57,187 nt of DNA, from NCBI GenBank assembly GCA_037447655.1, contig JBBHKE010001658.1:1-57187 (forward strand). Direction: 5' to 3'. Positions within the stretch are counted from its first letter, which is position 1; each line of letters begins with the position of its first letter. The notes beneath the pieces are model-generated. The model was given only the letters and a program-made list of their open reading frames with translations. It did not search any database and was not told the DNA's origin. The translations under genes and the position numbers were made by a program. Of the stretch, positions 33,863 to 46,800 are shown piece by piece. This DNA is from Zygnema cylindricum. Its lineage: Eukaryota; Streptophyta; Zygnematophyceae; Zygnematales; Zygnemataceae.

Positions 33863-36800
33863 ATGCCTCCTTCCATCAGCATGACCAACTCAGGTTCGGC
33901 TATTGCTCTCGTAGCTTTAGCAAACCCCGGATCCACCCTTCCAACCCTTCCACCATCCCCAAAGCCTTCCAACGACGAGCCAGTAGCTACACCTCCTTTA
34001 GGAACTGTCCCGCAGCCAATCCAAGCAACACAGGGGGGAGGAGGAGGTACATCTTCTCAGAGTTCTGAGCTCGCTGGACCTGGCTCTGGAGAAGCAGCAG
34101 CCGTGACTCCTGTTGGACTATCTAAAGTGAAGCTGAGTGAGCTGCTTCCTGAAGACGGGGCAGCTTCTGGCACTTTTTTTAAAGCAATTGAGAGCCTGTC
34201 ACTCTCTTTGGCAAGATACAGTGCTGCAATCATTCAGCTTAGTGTGGATGAGCAGGCTCTCGTCAAATGTGCACTAGATTCTGCTCGGCTATATTTTAAA
34301 AGCCGAGCAGGAGGTCCTGCGGGGTCTGTGGACTGGACTAAATCTGGAGGTTATTTTTCTACATCAGCTAAAGATATGTATTTTTATAGAGCAGGCAGGT
34401 ATGCAGCATTGGTTTCTTCAAACACCATTCTATTCTCGAGTATTTCATTGAAGCATTGTGCATGCATGGCTGATAAGGCCAGCAACGGTGTATGTTGCTA
34501 CCTTGTTGCCTTTCTTTGTAGTTTTTTTATCAGTTATCTTTTCTATCAAATAAAGTAGTGGAAGCAGGGCTTCACGTCTATCCTGCGTTGTAGTACGTGT
34601 TCAGTCTGCTGTTGTGGCAAGTGATTTTCTTGTTGAGGTTTATAAAGATGTCCTGATGCATCACAGGCAGGAAAGGTCTTGCTGTTTTCTTAGTAGCTCA
34701 AACTTGTTGGTGGGCATTTTGTCAGACGACGCCGTTTCGTGCACATAAATATGTTATTGCTCAAGATACTTCAAGGAAAAGAGAAAGAGATCAATGTTTT
34801 TGTTTTCTCGTCATTTAACTATGGGACATAGTTTTCGCATTTCTTATTATCTATGTCTGGTCACTTAATAGTCACTTTATAGGGCACTGATGCGAGTTAA
34901 TTTGAAATAAGCTATGCTTTCGTTAATTTGTGTTTCTAATTACCTTACCTTGCTTTATATTCATTTTTTGGCAATGTGAGGAAGCACTATTCCTGAAGAT
35001 GTCACTCGCACTGTTTTTCGTCAGCACATTTGAGTCTGAAAAAGCAAGTTCAGTAGGAAATCTGAGGTGTGATTTTTTCATGCACTTTCTGATTATTTGT
35101 GTGTTTCTTGGCAGGTTGTTAGCTGCAGAAGAGCATGAATGGACACCTCCGTGTATGTCTCAAGTTTTTCGCTGCTTTGGCAAAGCTTCTCGAGCTGCAC
35201 TAGCTGCTATCTCTCGTCACTTACGATTAAGAAGCGAGTAAGGATTTTGGCGCCTGTGTTCTTATTTGTAGAATGACAGATATATTGCTTACATCTGCAT
35301 TTGGTTCATGTTAATACTCTTTATTATGATTATATTGTCTTGGCCTGAAAATGAGGGTGGCTCCTGGAGTAGTGTGTAATTTTACAATTAAACTGTCTGT
35401 GGCAGAGTTCACTTCATGACCCTGTAATGGAGTCGGTAAGTCAGAGTTTCTGACTTAATTTTGATTGTCTATTATTCTGCAGTGCTCTTGGAACATTGTT
35501 GGATGACTGTCCTCTGCCTACAGGAGAGGTTTCATCGTCAGTCCTCACAGCGACATGCCATCATTCGAAAGCACCATCACCCAATCGATCACAGGGTGAA
35601 GAAAGGCTGTCATCTCCGGAGGTTGAGAAGGGCCTCCTCATGCTGGTCGCATCAGACATGCCAGGATTACAGGTAAATACTGCCTGATTGTCCTGGGACA
35701 AACTTGTTGGCTGTTACAATGTTTGCCTACGCCCAGCTTTGGGTCCTCTGGAGCAATTGCTGATATTCAGTCTGTTCTTGTTGTAGTTTTTCAAGCAGGG
35801 TCTAGAGCAGCGTCTGTGATCTGGTGTCCGTAATTCAGTCTGATGTTTTTTTCTCTTGTCTATTTCACTTTTTTTTTGCTTCAGGTCTGTGATTCAAGCG
35901 GTAAATGGTTCCCTGCTGATCATGGTCTTGCGTCTGGAGACTTGGTATTATTGACTGGTCGGGCTCTTCATCAGTCAACTGCTGGCATGCGATTGCCATC
36001 AACTTATCAAATCATTCCCCCTACTGCAGGCGATTTGCTGCCTGGAAGCACTGGACGGTAGGTTCTAAGAAGCAAAAATGCCAGCCATTGCCAGGAGTAT
36101 TCACTGCAGAATGAGTGTGATGGCCAGTATTTTTTTGTGCTTTTGCTCCTTCGACGTCGCCACTGGCACCTTTCTTTTGCTTGCATGAGGGAGAAGACTT
36201 GATTTTTGTTATCTGGGCTAATTTGGGCAGTTAAAAGTGTTTTTGCTTAGCTTAGCTTCTGGACGCTCTGGTAACAGATTTATTTGCACCGAGTGTTGAC
36301 TGTTTCAGGTAAATGTTCTTGTTGTGCTGCAGGTGCTCCCTTGCATTTCGCCTCATGCCACGTCCTCAGGCAATTCTTGACTGTTCTGCCATGCAGGCAG
36401 CTGGGCACCCAGTGCCGGAAGCTTTTCAAGAACCAGTCCCAGTTTCAACGTTTATGGATGCCCTCACAAATAATGAGTCTTCATCTGGAAGTAACTCTAG
36501 TGAGGTTGCCTTGGTAGTGCTCACTTTCTTTTTCCTAAAATTTGCATCTCTGGATTAGATCTATTCAGCTTTGGGTTCAGCTGGTTTGTTACATGGATAT
36601 CTTTGACGTTATACAGAATTTCAAATCTTCGTTATGCAAGCTGTAGTAGAGTTGGTGATTACTTTCCTTGATAGTCACTTTCTGTGCACATATTAGAAAG
36701 GTTGCTGGTAAGTCACTGAACCTGGCTACACTTCTCTTGTGGCACGCAGTGTTGTGCATGGCGTTCGAATTGAAGAAGCTGCTCTGTACCGGATCTTGAA

Positions 36801-39800
36801 AGAATATAGCTGTTTGCTGTTATTACCAAATTAGTTGCCTTCGGTTTTTTGATTAACTTTTTGGTGATAATGTTATTTGTGGCAGGCATCTCTGAATAAG
36901 GCGGATGGTGATCCTTCGCTTCGCTCCATTTTGACCGATCCTGCGACGTATTTTTCTAACCAATTGCCTAAGTATCGTGTGTAATTTCTGTTGGCATTTC
37001 CGTTTCGGCGTGGACATAGTGGTTTTGCTGCAATATTCTGTTTTTTTATCGTCGGTTGTCGTTCACTTTCCTCCTTTTGTTCTGCTTTGCATGAGTTATC
37101 GGCATGAATTATTTGTTTGAATGCTCAAAATGTTCATGTGATGGTGAGACAAATGTAGTTGTTCTTTTGCGTTAAGTTTGAATTGGTTGAGGGCTAGGAG
37201 CTTACAGCCACAACCTTCCTTTTTTTACAGATTTGGAAGTCTATTGGGTTCTGTTCTCTTTATTGACAGGCATAACAGCTGTAGAATGCCAACTTTAGTT
37301 CTTTTTCAGCTGTGGACTCTAGAATACCGCACTTTGGCAAGTGAACTCTTCGTTCTTTTTTCAGCCTTGGATTCTGTTGCCTGCACTTAATTAAGTTATA
37401 CTTCGTCTGAGAAAGCCCTGCAATATGCTCGAGAAAGAAGACTTGCCTAGATGTTTCTGCTTATCATTTAACCAGAGCAACTGTCTACTGATGATAGTTA
37501 TTTATAACTTGTCCTAAATTACGTGGTTTGTTACGGCAAGTATTGCGCTTGGCTTAGATTTTCTGCTTTATCTTTGTGTTTTTCATGCAGTGGGGCTTTG
37601 TTGGAAGATGCAATGGTCTCCCAATGCGGCCATTCATTTGGAGGGGCAAGCCTTAGGAGACTGCTTGAAACTGTAAGCGGCTCAATTCCATGTGTATATA
37701 GTGTATAAACATTGGTTACTCTATTACAAACCTTTTGAGGGAAGGCTTTGTGGAGTGTAGCTCTCATTTTCATGATGGACACTCTGTTGCTTCTCTTAGG
37801 TTATCTAGAGAATTTTTGTTGGCGTCATTTGAAGAAGATGCTATGTATTGTGTTTCTGTCATCGTAGTTATTGGAGCTTCAAGTTTTTCCTAAACAAGTG
37901 TATGATGGTGGAAGTTACTGATGTGAAGATAGGCAGTCTGCTAATGTAGTCAGGCCTCTTTAGTGCTTCTTTCAGGGCCAATCTAGAGTAAAGGTAGTCT
38001 GACCTCTAGATTGGTCTTTTTTCTGATGTTCTGCAGATCAAGAAGGTAGACAGAAGTATTAACTGCACAAATTTATAAATGTTTTTTTTTTTTTTTTTGG
38101 CTTTGGAAGTCTGCTTTGTCAGTGTTGACCTAGCCTTAGACTTCAATTGTTTTCCAGTCTTGGTTATACTAAAGTGCATATGAAACTGTGGTTTGTTCGC
38201 TAAGTTCAGGTGATTGAGTCCAGCGAGGAGTCTACATGATAAATGTGCTGAAAGGCATAACTTGCCGTTAGTTTTATTTTTTGGAGATTTACTTGTTTGG
38301 TTGTAAGCCCTAACCTTTTTGAAGGGCTGGGGTTGCTGAACTTCATGCAGATGGTATGTCCTTGGTGTGGAGCTGGAGTTGATGTGATGGCCTTGGTTCC
38401 AAATCTTGGTAAGCGTCATATTTTTCGCCTTTTGTTTTCATTGCCGGCCCGTTCAAACAGAGCTTTTGCTTTTTAATCTAGAACTTCCTCGAGTGTTTTA
38501 TTCCTTTTTTTTTCAAATAATGATTTTGACCTTGTGTCCATCATTTTTCCTGAGTAATTCATCATCACAAAGCAGGGTAGGTTTGGACTTATTACATGCC
38601 AGGCTCTGATGATAATATGAGGCGCAAGAGGTTGTGGTGATTTTCTGGTGTTTGCATTGGTCACACAGGGAAGCTCAGTCGGCATAGTAAAGCATGAGTA
38701 AATGTTTAGTTTTTTTGGGAAAGTTTGGGGCTGTTTAGGGTTTGGACAGAGTACAGCTTAAGGGTTTAGATTCCTTTCAAAATCTTAGGGTTTATTTAGA
38801 GTTATTGTGCTGTTTTCAAGGGTATGTTAGTGTTTTCTAGGGTAAAGTTATTCTTGCCATGAGATTTTATTTATGTATGTATTTACATGTCTATTTGTCT
38901 ACACAGGTATAATACAATGATGTTTTCAGAAAACCAAGTGTTTTTGCCAAAACCTATGAAATGAATGTACTTTTCCGCATTAATTTCTGCTTTAGTATCT
39001 ATTTGTTTTTTTACATCCCTGCATTTTTTTTCCAATCGTATAAAATAAGCTGACATAGATCTTTGTTGGGTGCAGGTTTGCGTGCGGCTGTGGCTGCATA
39101 CAAACGCGACGAGGCAGCAGCGAGGCACCAGGCAGCTATAAGAGGAGCAAAGAGGAGACGAGAAAGAGAAGCAGCAGCAGCAGATGGCAGGGAAAGTGGT
39201 GGTGTTCGAGCAAAGAAACTTTACAAGGTATGTTGTCCTGATACAGAAACGAAGATACGATGAAGAGGAAGTTCTCTGTCTGTTTTTTCCAGCATAGTCG
39301 ATTGCATTCTTTCTGTCAATGTGGAATAGATTGTTTCAAGCTGCACATGTGAGAAGTAGTGAGAAGGGTTGTAACTTAGGATGAGAGTGGTCAGTTGAAC
39401 AAGGAGTTGTTGGGATGAAGATAGACCAAGGGATGTAGTTGTGGATAGTATAAGTGTCCCCACCTGTTAGGATTATGAATTGAACAAGTTTCTTAGTATG
39501 CAGTTCCTTCAATCTATCCCTCATTGCTCACGAAGGGATGTTGCATCTGTGCAGTCACAGGTTTCTGGAATACAAGCTCTGGAGTATCCTGGATTTTCCA
39601 CTGATGCTGAGGCTTGCATTAAAGTGAAAGGTGTCCAATTTCCTTACGCTGTGAATGACTATGTGCTCATTAAGGTGAGCCTTAAGTTCGCACTTGTTTT
39701 TTTTTCCTCGTTATCAGGATAGTTTTCTGGCTTGTTTGCTCACGTAAGTATGCGAACTACGAAAAATAAGATTTGAATTTAGAATTTTCTGAATTTTGCC

Positions 39801-42101
39801 TGTTACTCGTTGCATGACCAGGGTAACAAACGCACACCAGAGAAGTTCGTGGGGCGGGAGGCAATCATTACAAACCAATGCCTCAATGGCTGGTAAGTTC
39901 GCACATGCAGCTTGGTGGAAAGAGCTGGCAAAGTTTGGTTGTGGATACAGGCTGATGTTTTACACAAGGGTTTCAATTTCTGTTTTGTTGTTTGCTGCCT
40001 GTGTGGTGTTAACTCTTATTGAATGTGAAAGGACGATCAGCTTAGGCTTTTACCTTTGTTACTCGCAGTGTATCGTGATTGTGCATGCATTTTTACCTTC
40101 GTTGCTTCCCATTGTTGGTATTTCAATTGTGCATGCATTGGACATCCTTTGAAGAATGCTGTAGGAGGTTACTGTCAAGAAACGACAAGTCAATTTTTTT
40201 TTGATAGTGGCAGTGGACTTAGCATTGGCTGTCCTTTTCCTGTCAGTAATTAATTTTCTTTCCTTTTCCTGAACAGTTTTTCTTGTGGTCATTGTGGGAA
40301 ATTTCGATTGTGTAATATGTATAGTTCTTGCCTCTACCAGAAAGAATGCAGAGGACATGTCTGGGGCGTTTTGTGGCGTTTGACATACTCATGTCATTTT
40401 TTCTTTTGTGTCATCAAATTTGGTAGATCACTTTTTTTTAAAAAAAATTGGCATTCCTGTGTGTTCATTGCTGACAGGTACTTGGTCCGAACGCTGGATA
40501 CAGGAGAAAGTGTACGTTTGCAATATCGGTCTCTCCAAAGGTCTTTAGGTAATACCCATTTTCTCCCTTCTTCTCTGTCGAATTGAGATCTATCATCTTT
40601 GTGAATTTTTTTGCCGATACTGCCGCTCGCAGCTGATTTTCTAACTTGTGTTTTGACTTCTTGTCTTTGTACTAATTTGCGGTTTTTGTATTTTGCCGGT
40701 GTTCTAGCTCATCGTTCGTCTGGAACCAAGGGTATCCTTGGAGGTGATGTGGATCTTCTGCGACCTCCGGGGGATGACCAAGATGACTGCCCTCAGTCTG
40801 ATGACCATCCCCTTTTCCCTCAGTCTGGAATCGATCCAGTCGGATCTTTTGCCCTTTCTCCACTTGCCCTTCCTGCACCATATTCCCCGGCTAGGGATGG
40901 AGAATCCCCATCGAGGTCTTCTTTTCCTTCAGGGGCTCCTGGAGGAGAAGACCCGTCTGTCAGTGAAGGGTCCAAAAACTGGAGAATGACGCCCCTTCAG
41001 GAAGGAGTATCTGTATCCTACGGTGCTCAACTCATGCATGGCCTTGAGCCCGGAGAGTTCACTCCGGATACTAATGGCAGTCCTGTTACCGACATGAGAA
41101 ACGCAGCTTTACAGGCCACTCCCTCGTTACAAGCACTTCTTCAACCTGTTACAAGACCGCGCTCACCCGGCCGAATTGGAAAAAACATGACATCTGGTCC
41201 GTCTTCCAGTAAAGTAAACAGCTTGGGCAAAGTTTCGGGTACCGCCGAAGGAACGGAGAGCAAAAGTTCTGAGCAGGGGCTCCCTTCTGCTCAAAAACCT
41301 GGGCCTTCCTCGTTGTTTTTAAAGGTCCGTACAGCGGTGGGAAAATCGGCGTTGGGTTCGGGCAGCGGTGCAAAAGCCGGAGGGGGATTAAAAGAGAGAA
41401 TTGTAAAAAAGGAGCCAAAAGAAGGTTGGGGAGGAGGGTTAGTGCCTGGATCGAGTCAAAGCTCTGGTTCGGTTTCTGGATTGGGCTCGGCTATGAGTGG
41501 AGGAACGTATACAAGTTCAGGGAAGTTCAAGGTTGGGCAGGCAGGCGGTGGAGGTTGTAATACAACCGGTGGAGAGGATACTCAAATTCCCGGTTCATAC
41601 GAGGAAGGCGGGAAGGCAAAGCCTGGAGCGTCTGTGACTCTGGGCTCATCGGGTCTAGGCGACACAGAGCAAAAGACTGCTGTCGCTGGAAACAATCTGC
41701 AGTCTTTGTATTCGATGCTACACTCAGAATCCCAGCCGCAAGTGGTTGTGCCCCCAAAGAAGAGGGATTTGGGCTCACTAACGGGAAAAGTCCATGGCAG
41801 TTCCTCACCATGGTCATTGAGTGGTGGATACATGTCCCCTTCTCGACCTTCCGCCGCTTCTTGTTCTCCGCAACGAACACCGATGTCTCCTCCTCCAGAT
41901 CGAACTGTCGGTGGGGGTGGAAGCACGGGGGGAGGCTTAGTGTCTCCCCGCGATTCTCTTGGTGATGAACAAAACTCCTCGCAACAAAATCAAAGAGAGC
42001 TCCCATCTGACCTATTTCAAGGAGAGCGACTTCCCTCGCCTCCCAGTGCCAGACAAAGCAGCGATTTCTTGGACGATTCGAGGACAGACCCGTGGACGTA
42101 A
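33863..42101 (+). CDS. PUB62/PUB63-like U-box protein with long C-terminal extension
   Basis: Thirteen exons, all in phase: 33863-34398, 35115-35237, 35483-35672, 35885-36057, 36333-36513, 36886-36980, 37591-37672, 38351-38408, 39076-39227, 39555-39674, 39822-39892, 40478-40548 and 40708-42101, giving 1,081 residues. The family features appear in order: Pro/Gly-rich N terminus; a helical region with ALDSARLYFKSR and MYFYRAGR; PPCMSQVFRCFGKASRAAL; a segment EVEKGLLMLVASDMPGLQV through GDLVLLTGRALHQSTAG that resembles the 2-oxoglutarate oxygenase fold; then the U-box (EDAMVSQCGHSFGG and MVCPWCGAGV); and a conserved end (GNKRTPEKFVGREAIIT, VRLQYRSLQRS). U-box proteins are E3 ubiquitin ligases that recruit E2 enzymes. 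The last exon adds about 460 residues rich in Gly, Ser and Pro, not part of the flowering-plant proteins as I recall them. An AATAAA lies at 42269-42274. Confidence 0.9.
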
Positions 42102-43930
42102 ATTTGTTGTTCAGTATTAACAAGTAGGTGTGGGGAGATACGTTTGTCAGGTAGCTTACATATGGAAGCTGAACGCTTTTAAGAAGATTCCATGAGATCG
42201 GGTTGCATTAGTAGTTAGTTCAGTGGAGGAATGGAAAGCCTTGTGGGGCTTTCAGCTCGGATGAGAATAATAAATTTAGAGTGGAGTCTTACGTTGCCGC
42301 AGCGAAAGATGGCCGTGGTCATTATTGGCGGCAGCCGCCATGTTGCATAGGATGCGCCGCAGCATGAGACTCTTCAACTTGTACAAAAGGGGGCAATGCA
42401 TTATTAGGGCGCAAGGTATTCGATACGATTCATGCAGGATTTGTGGGATTTCAGCTACATAAAGAATTTGGCTCTGGTCCGTATCAAACGGTCTCTATTT
42501 TTCTCTTTCTATCATGTTGGTCGATACTCCCTTCAGGCTGATCTATGAGAGGGAACAAGCTGCGTACGGGTTGGGCATCTTTCCGATGTTGTTGATTTCC
42601 TGTTGATGTCAATATGACCTTCAGATCTACGGTCATGTTGGTGGATTTGATAAAAAAACAATGGGCTGTCTCCCACTCCAAATACTTGAATTAAGGGCGG
42701 TGGTTGTGAAGCAACGATTTGCTTGATGTAAATCTTAATCCCACTGTTATCCACAGGTCTTGCGGTTTACTGAAGATGAGAGGAATTGAAGGGAGAGGGC
42801 ATATGTAATGTTATTTCCTGTATTTTTTCCTCATTGTGTTCCCCATTGGCCATTATCAGTGTTCTCTGATGACTTTCACAGCCGGCTGCCTTGTGTTCTT
42901 GTGTCACGCATAGTCGGAAGGTCAAAATCTGAAGTACACCTTTCAGTACAACTGGCATACATGCAGGGATAACACTTGTGATTAATTTCTTTTGTCTTTC
43001 AACGGAAGCAATGCACGGAGGTCAATTAAGTGTAGTGCTCAAAAAAGGCCATGTCCGAAAAGTACACGATTCATGTAAGAAGGAGATTAAGAGACCGGTA
43101 GGTTCTTGTTGGCTCGGTTTATGACAATTATTGGGGTTTCTGTGCAATATTTTTTTTGTCTTAACTATATTTACGTCCTTATATACATTACAGTCGGTAT
43201 ATTTGTAGCAAATTATCATCAGAAAGCCAGCACATTATGTGCATTTAACCATTGAAAAGTTGGCGCCCTTGCCTGATTGTAAAGTGGGTGATAACCTTCT
43301 TAGACACTGAACGGATTGCATTGCAGATTGTCCTATTGCAAAACTGATGAAAATATTATTTTTAGTTGACTTTCTGTTGGTGTTCTCGAAGTAGACAGCC
43401 CATGGTTGTAAGCTTTAATAACACAAATTTTGTCCAAGCTTTTCTCGTCCAAACTTGTAAATTTGTGTTATTAACATTAAATTAAGATTGCGCCAATTTG
43501 GGAACTTAAAGTATGACAAACAATTTCGTACACTACCCAGTGTATCTTTCTCTTAATAAAATCTCATTTTTTCAATCTTTATTAGCGTCGATGACACTAA
43601 AAGGTGCCCCTAAATTTTACGCCTCCAACCTGAAATAGTGCCAATGACGCTGGATGATTTTTTTTGACGCTAATTAATTAAATGGTTGTTAAATAGTCAC
43701 GTCAGTTTGACACTGCATTAGAATTAACAGCAAACCCCACGATAACAATTAATTTGACGTTGGTAACAATACATGGTGTAATTTCCCCTCCGTCGATATG
43801 CTTTACCCTTGTGTATATCTTTTTTGAATGCGTCCCAAAAACCGCCCTAACTTATTAGGAAATGGTAACGACAGCGAAACAGATACTAAATGTTCATAAA
43901 TAGTTGAAGAAATAGTTGAAGGGCTGGAAA
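42102..43930. other. 3' UTR and intergenic region, no gene seen
   Basis: Holds the PUB62-like 3' UTR, then AT-rich sequence with TTGACGCTAATTAATT-type and GACACTAAAAGG-type degenerate motifs near 43590-43760. No conserved frame or RNA gene was recognised. Confidence 0.5.
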
Positions 43931-44170
43931 AATAGTTGTTCAATTCGTGCGAATTTTTCACATTTGCCGTTTACTACGTATTACTTGTGACTTTTGAAAA
44001 TTTCATTAAAATCCGCTTAGTACTTTCTGTACTGTAAACTGAATGAAAACTGTACGGGACAATGTACGGATTTTTTTAGGGTTTTTTTGGTTTTTTATGG
44101 AATTTTTCATGTGTCGATGTTTGTACATTTTCCGTTAAATGAGTGCTCGCCAATTGTTAGTATTAAAATA

Positions 44171-44714
44171 TCTATCACACTCCATGTGTGTATCGGCTCT
44201 TCTATATCAACTAGTTACGGATGACTACTATACAGGCTAATAAGGCAACCTGTAGGGCCAGGGTCAAAATCCTGGCCAATACTAACTTTTTGTCAGAGTC
44301 ATATTCTGACAAGAAAGAAAAGAAACGAAAAAAGAAAAATTCGGATTTTTTTTTTTTTTTTTATGAAAAGAGACGTTGTACCATTTGCGCGCGGTAAGTT
44401 TTATTTTTTGTACGACTGTCTTTTCAGTTTTTCTAGAGAAAAGCCGCCATCAAAACTCCTCTACAAGGAAGCCGCCATTGCTGACGCCACGGAAGAGGCC
44501 ACTAAAACTGCCATTGAAGACGTTGAAGCATTTACAAACCTCGACAGAAGCAACCATGCCTAGAACTCGAGGAAAAATGACATATAACTCTGTCAAAAAG
44601 AGTGGTATTGGCCAAACTTAAACGCGACCCTACAGGTTGCCACAGTAGCCTATCGATCAGTCGTCCGTAACCAGTTGATGTAGAAGAGCCGATACACACA
44701 TGGAGTGCGATAGC
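44171..44714. mobile_element. MITE with long terminal inverted repeats (Mutator-like), nested insertion
   Basis: TCTATCACACTCCATGTGTG...ATCGGCTCTTCTA at the left is matched by the reverse complement at the right (GAAGAGCCGATACACACATG...GAGTGCGATAGC). Similarity continues inward for roughly 130-150 bases through CAACCTGTAGGG, TTGGCCAATAC and TTTTTGTCAGAG-like blocks. Flanks 44161-44170 (TATTAAAATA) and 44715-44724 (TATATAAATA) agree at 8 of 10 positions, a plausible old 9-11-bp duplication as made by Mutator-type elements. The central 300 bases have only short frames. Confidence 0.75.
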
Positions 44715-45637
44715 TATATAAATAGGGAATTGATCATAGCAGTGACTATTTTGGTTGCAAGCAGTCACTTTGTCAAAAATTGTACATTTGAAGTATCCAT
44801 TGGTACAAGTTAAGTACCGTTAAGTTTAAATTTGACGGTCAATCTGATGAATAGTTTTTACTTTCAAACTACACCGTGAATCGTTATTAGCGTATAGAAA
44901 TTATTAGTGTGAATAATGAATTAGTGTCATTTACGCTAAATCGTGTATCAATCACATTCTCAAAATAATGTTTAATTGTAATTTCTCCATAACGCTGATT
45001 TAGGTATACAGAATCCGCCGTCATCACATATACGTTAAAATAGGCAGAAGTAACAAATCTGACAGTCCGTACCACGTCGCGTCCTTACGGGGGAATTAAT
45101 CCATAATTCTAATTTGGGTTCCCGAGTTAATAATTAATACGCCTTCATAATTACACACTAAAACGGGTACAAGTACAAATCATCGAAACGTACGGTTTTA
45201 TGTCCTTTCACTCAAATTTAATCATAACTCTAATAAGTTTATTTCACCCGCGGTGAATATTATTACAGTAAAAGAGGTGCGAGGACAATATAGGACTTAA
45301 CGTACACTGTCACTAGATAATGTCGATTCCATGCTTCGGGTTGTAAAACCCAGTTACCCTTTAACGCTCCGTAACCGTACAACTTTAATAGTTCAGTTTC
45401 ATATTGTGAATGAACGAAACTATAACGACTGGTATTCCGTGTTTACGTTTCGCTTCACATAACTGGAATTGAAATCAGTAATTAATTTTAATTTCCATGT
45501 CGCTCGCAGGGAGAACGGGTGTTGTTTGACTTTAAATATGGACCTTTAACTTTAATAAGGTGCCCGTTAGGTTGCTTTATTAGAATTAATGCATTGTAAT
45601 ATAGGCGCTTAATTCTAATAGGGATTCGTTTAGTTAG

Positions 45638-45740
45638 ACAAAACATAGAATAAACCACTTATTAGGATCAATGTTAATTCTAATTCAAGGTAAAACGGAG
45701 AACAAACCACTTATTACGATACATGTTAATTCTAATTAGA
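45638..45740. repeat. Tandem duplication, about 52 bp unit, two copies
   Basis: ACAAACCACTTATTACGATA-like and ATGTTAATTCTAATT blocks occur twice in tandem; further TTAATTCTAAT blocks occur upstream. Confidence 0.8.
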
Positions 45741-45771
45741 AGTAATACGCCCACAAAACCTGATCAGCCGC

Positions 45772-45781
45772 NNNNNNNNNN
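45772..45781. other. Assembly gap (10 N)
   Basis: Short run of N inside the AT-rich repeat region, probably of unknown true length. Confidence 1.
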
Positions 45782-46654
45782 ATTCTAAAAGTTTTAGACC
45801 TGAAATTGGATACACCGCGGTTAGTATTAACTCCTTCCAAACAATAACCGGGTTGTTTTACCTTGGCAGAAGGTCATTTGCGACGGTCATCTGAACGGGC
45901 ATGTAAATAACCCTGGCGCATTACCTTAAGATGGGAATCGGCGTTTTAACTTTAGATTAGCGCTTCGCAATGTAACTTGAATCTGCGTTTAACCTCTTGC
46001 TGCACTTTGCTTTGGTTTTTTAGCTTCATGTTCTTATATACATGCCTTTATAATTAAGCGTGCTTTGCTTTATTTGTAACAATGGCGACAACAAGTTTAG
46101 CACGCTGAAAAAGGGAAAAAGGTTAACTTCGCATATGATTTTTTGCGATTTTTTCAACAGCCACGAATTATACGCTTCAATTGGAAAAAGGGAAAAAGTC
46201 GCACGATTTGAACAACAGCGGTAACAATGTTTATTTCGTTTCGTGCGAATTAATATTTCCGTACATATATTCTTGTACTTCGATTTTTTGGTTTCGTTTC
46301 ACGTCGTTCTCCAATTTGCGTCTAAGTTCAATGTAACGCTTCGCGATTAGATTTCAATTTTGCGGCTAAGGGTAGAATTCCATTACGCGGTCCCAATAAA
46401 TGTACGGGCAAGTCTACTGGCAGCGTTTACTGGAAGACGGTTCCATTTTGTTGGGCCAATAACAAACCTTCCTCAATTATGATTGGCGCCACATAGGTTA
46501 AAGTCCAGATTTTGAAAATCTTAAAAAAATCTACAAACGGAAAGTCAGAACGAAATATCTTTACCACCAGAGGTAGTTAATGATTCGTACATAGAGTTTG
46601 CTGCCAGATTTTGATTTTGAAATGGAAATCAAAACTTCGAAACGGAATGGCAAA

Positions 46655-46800
46655 AAGTCGCGGCAAACTTTGAAGGTCGCGGCAAACTTTGAACGTCGGT
46701 GGATGTCAGACGGAGCGTGCGAGGATATTTTCGGCTCACCTCCATCCAGCGTGGCAGGCGGCACATGGCCTGTACGATGTAGGCACATGGCCTGTACGAC
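46655..46800. repeat. Two neighbouring short tandem duplications
   Basis: GTCGCGGCAAACTTTGAA occurs twice in tandem near 46656-46695, and GGCACATGGCCTGTACGA twice near 46759-46800. Both are near-perfect and therefore young. Confidence 0.9.

Noticed and set aside
40672-42123. Minus-strand frames opposite the last PUB62 exon
   Set aside because: Antisense shadows; the plus frame is fixed by phase with the upstream exons.
44363-44621. Short frames inside the nested MITE
   Set aside because: Too short, no motif, and inside a non-autonomous element.
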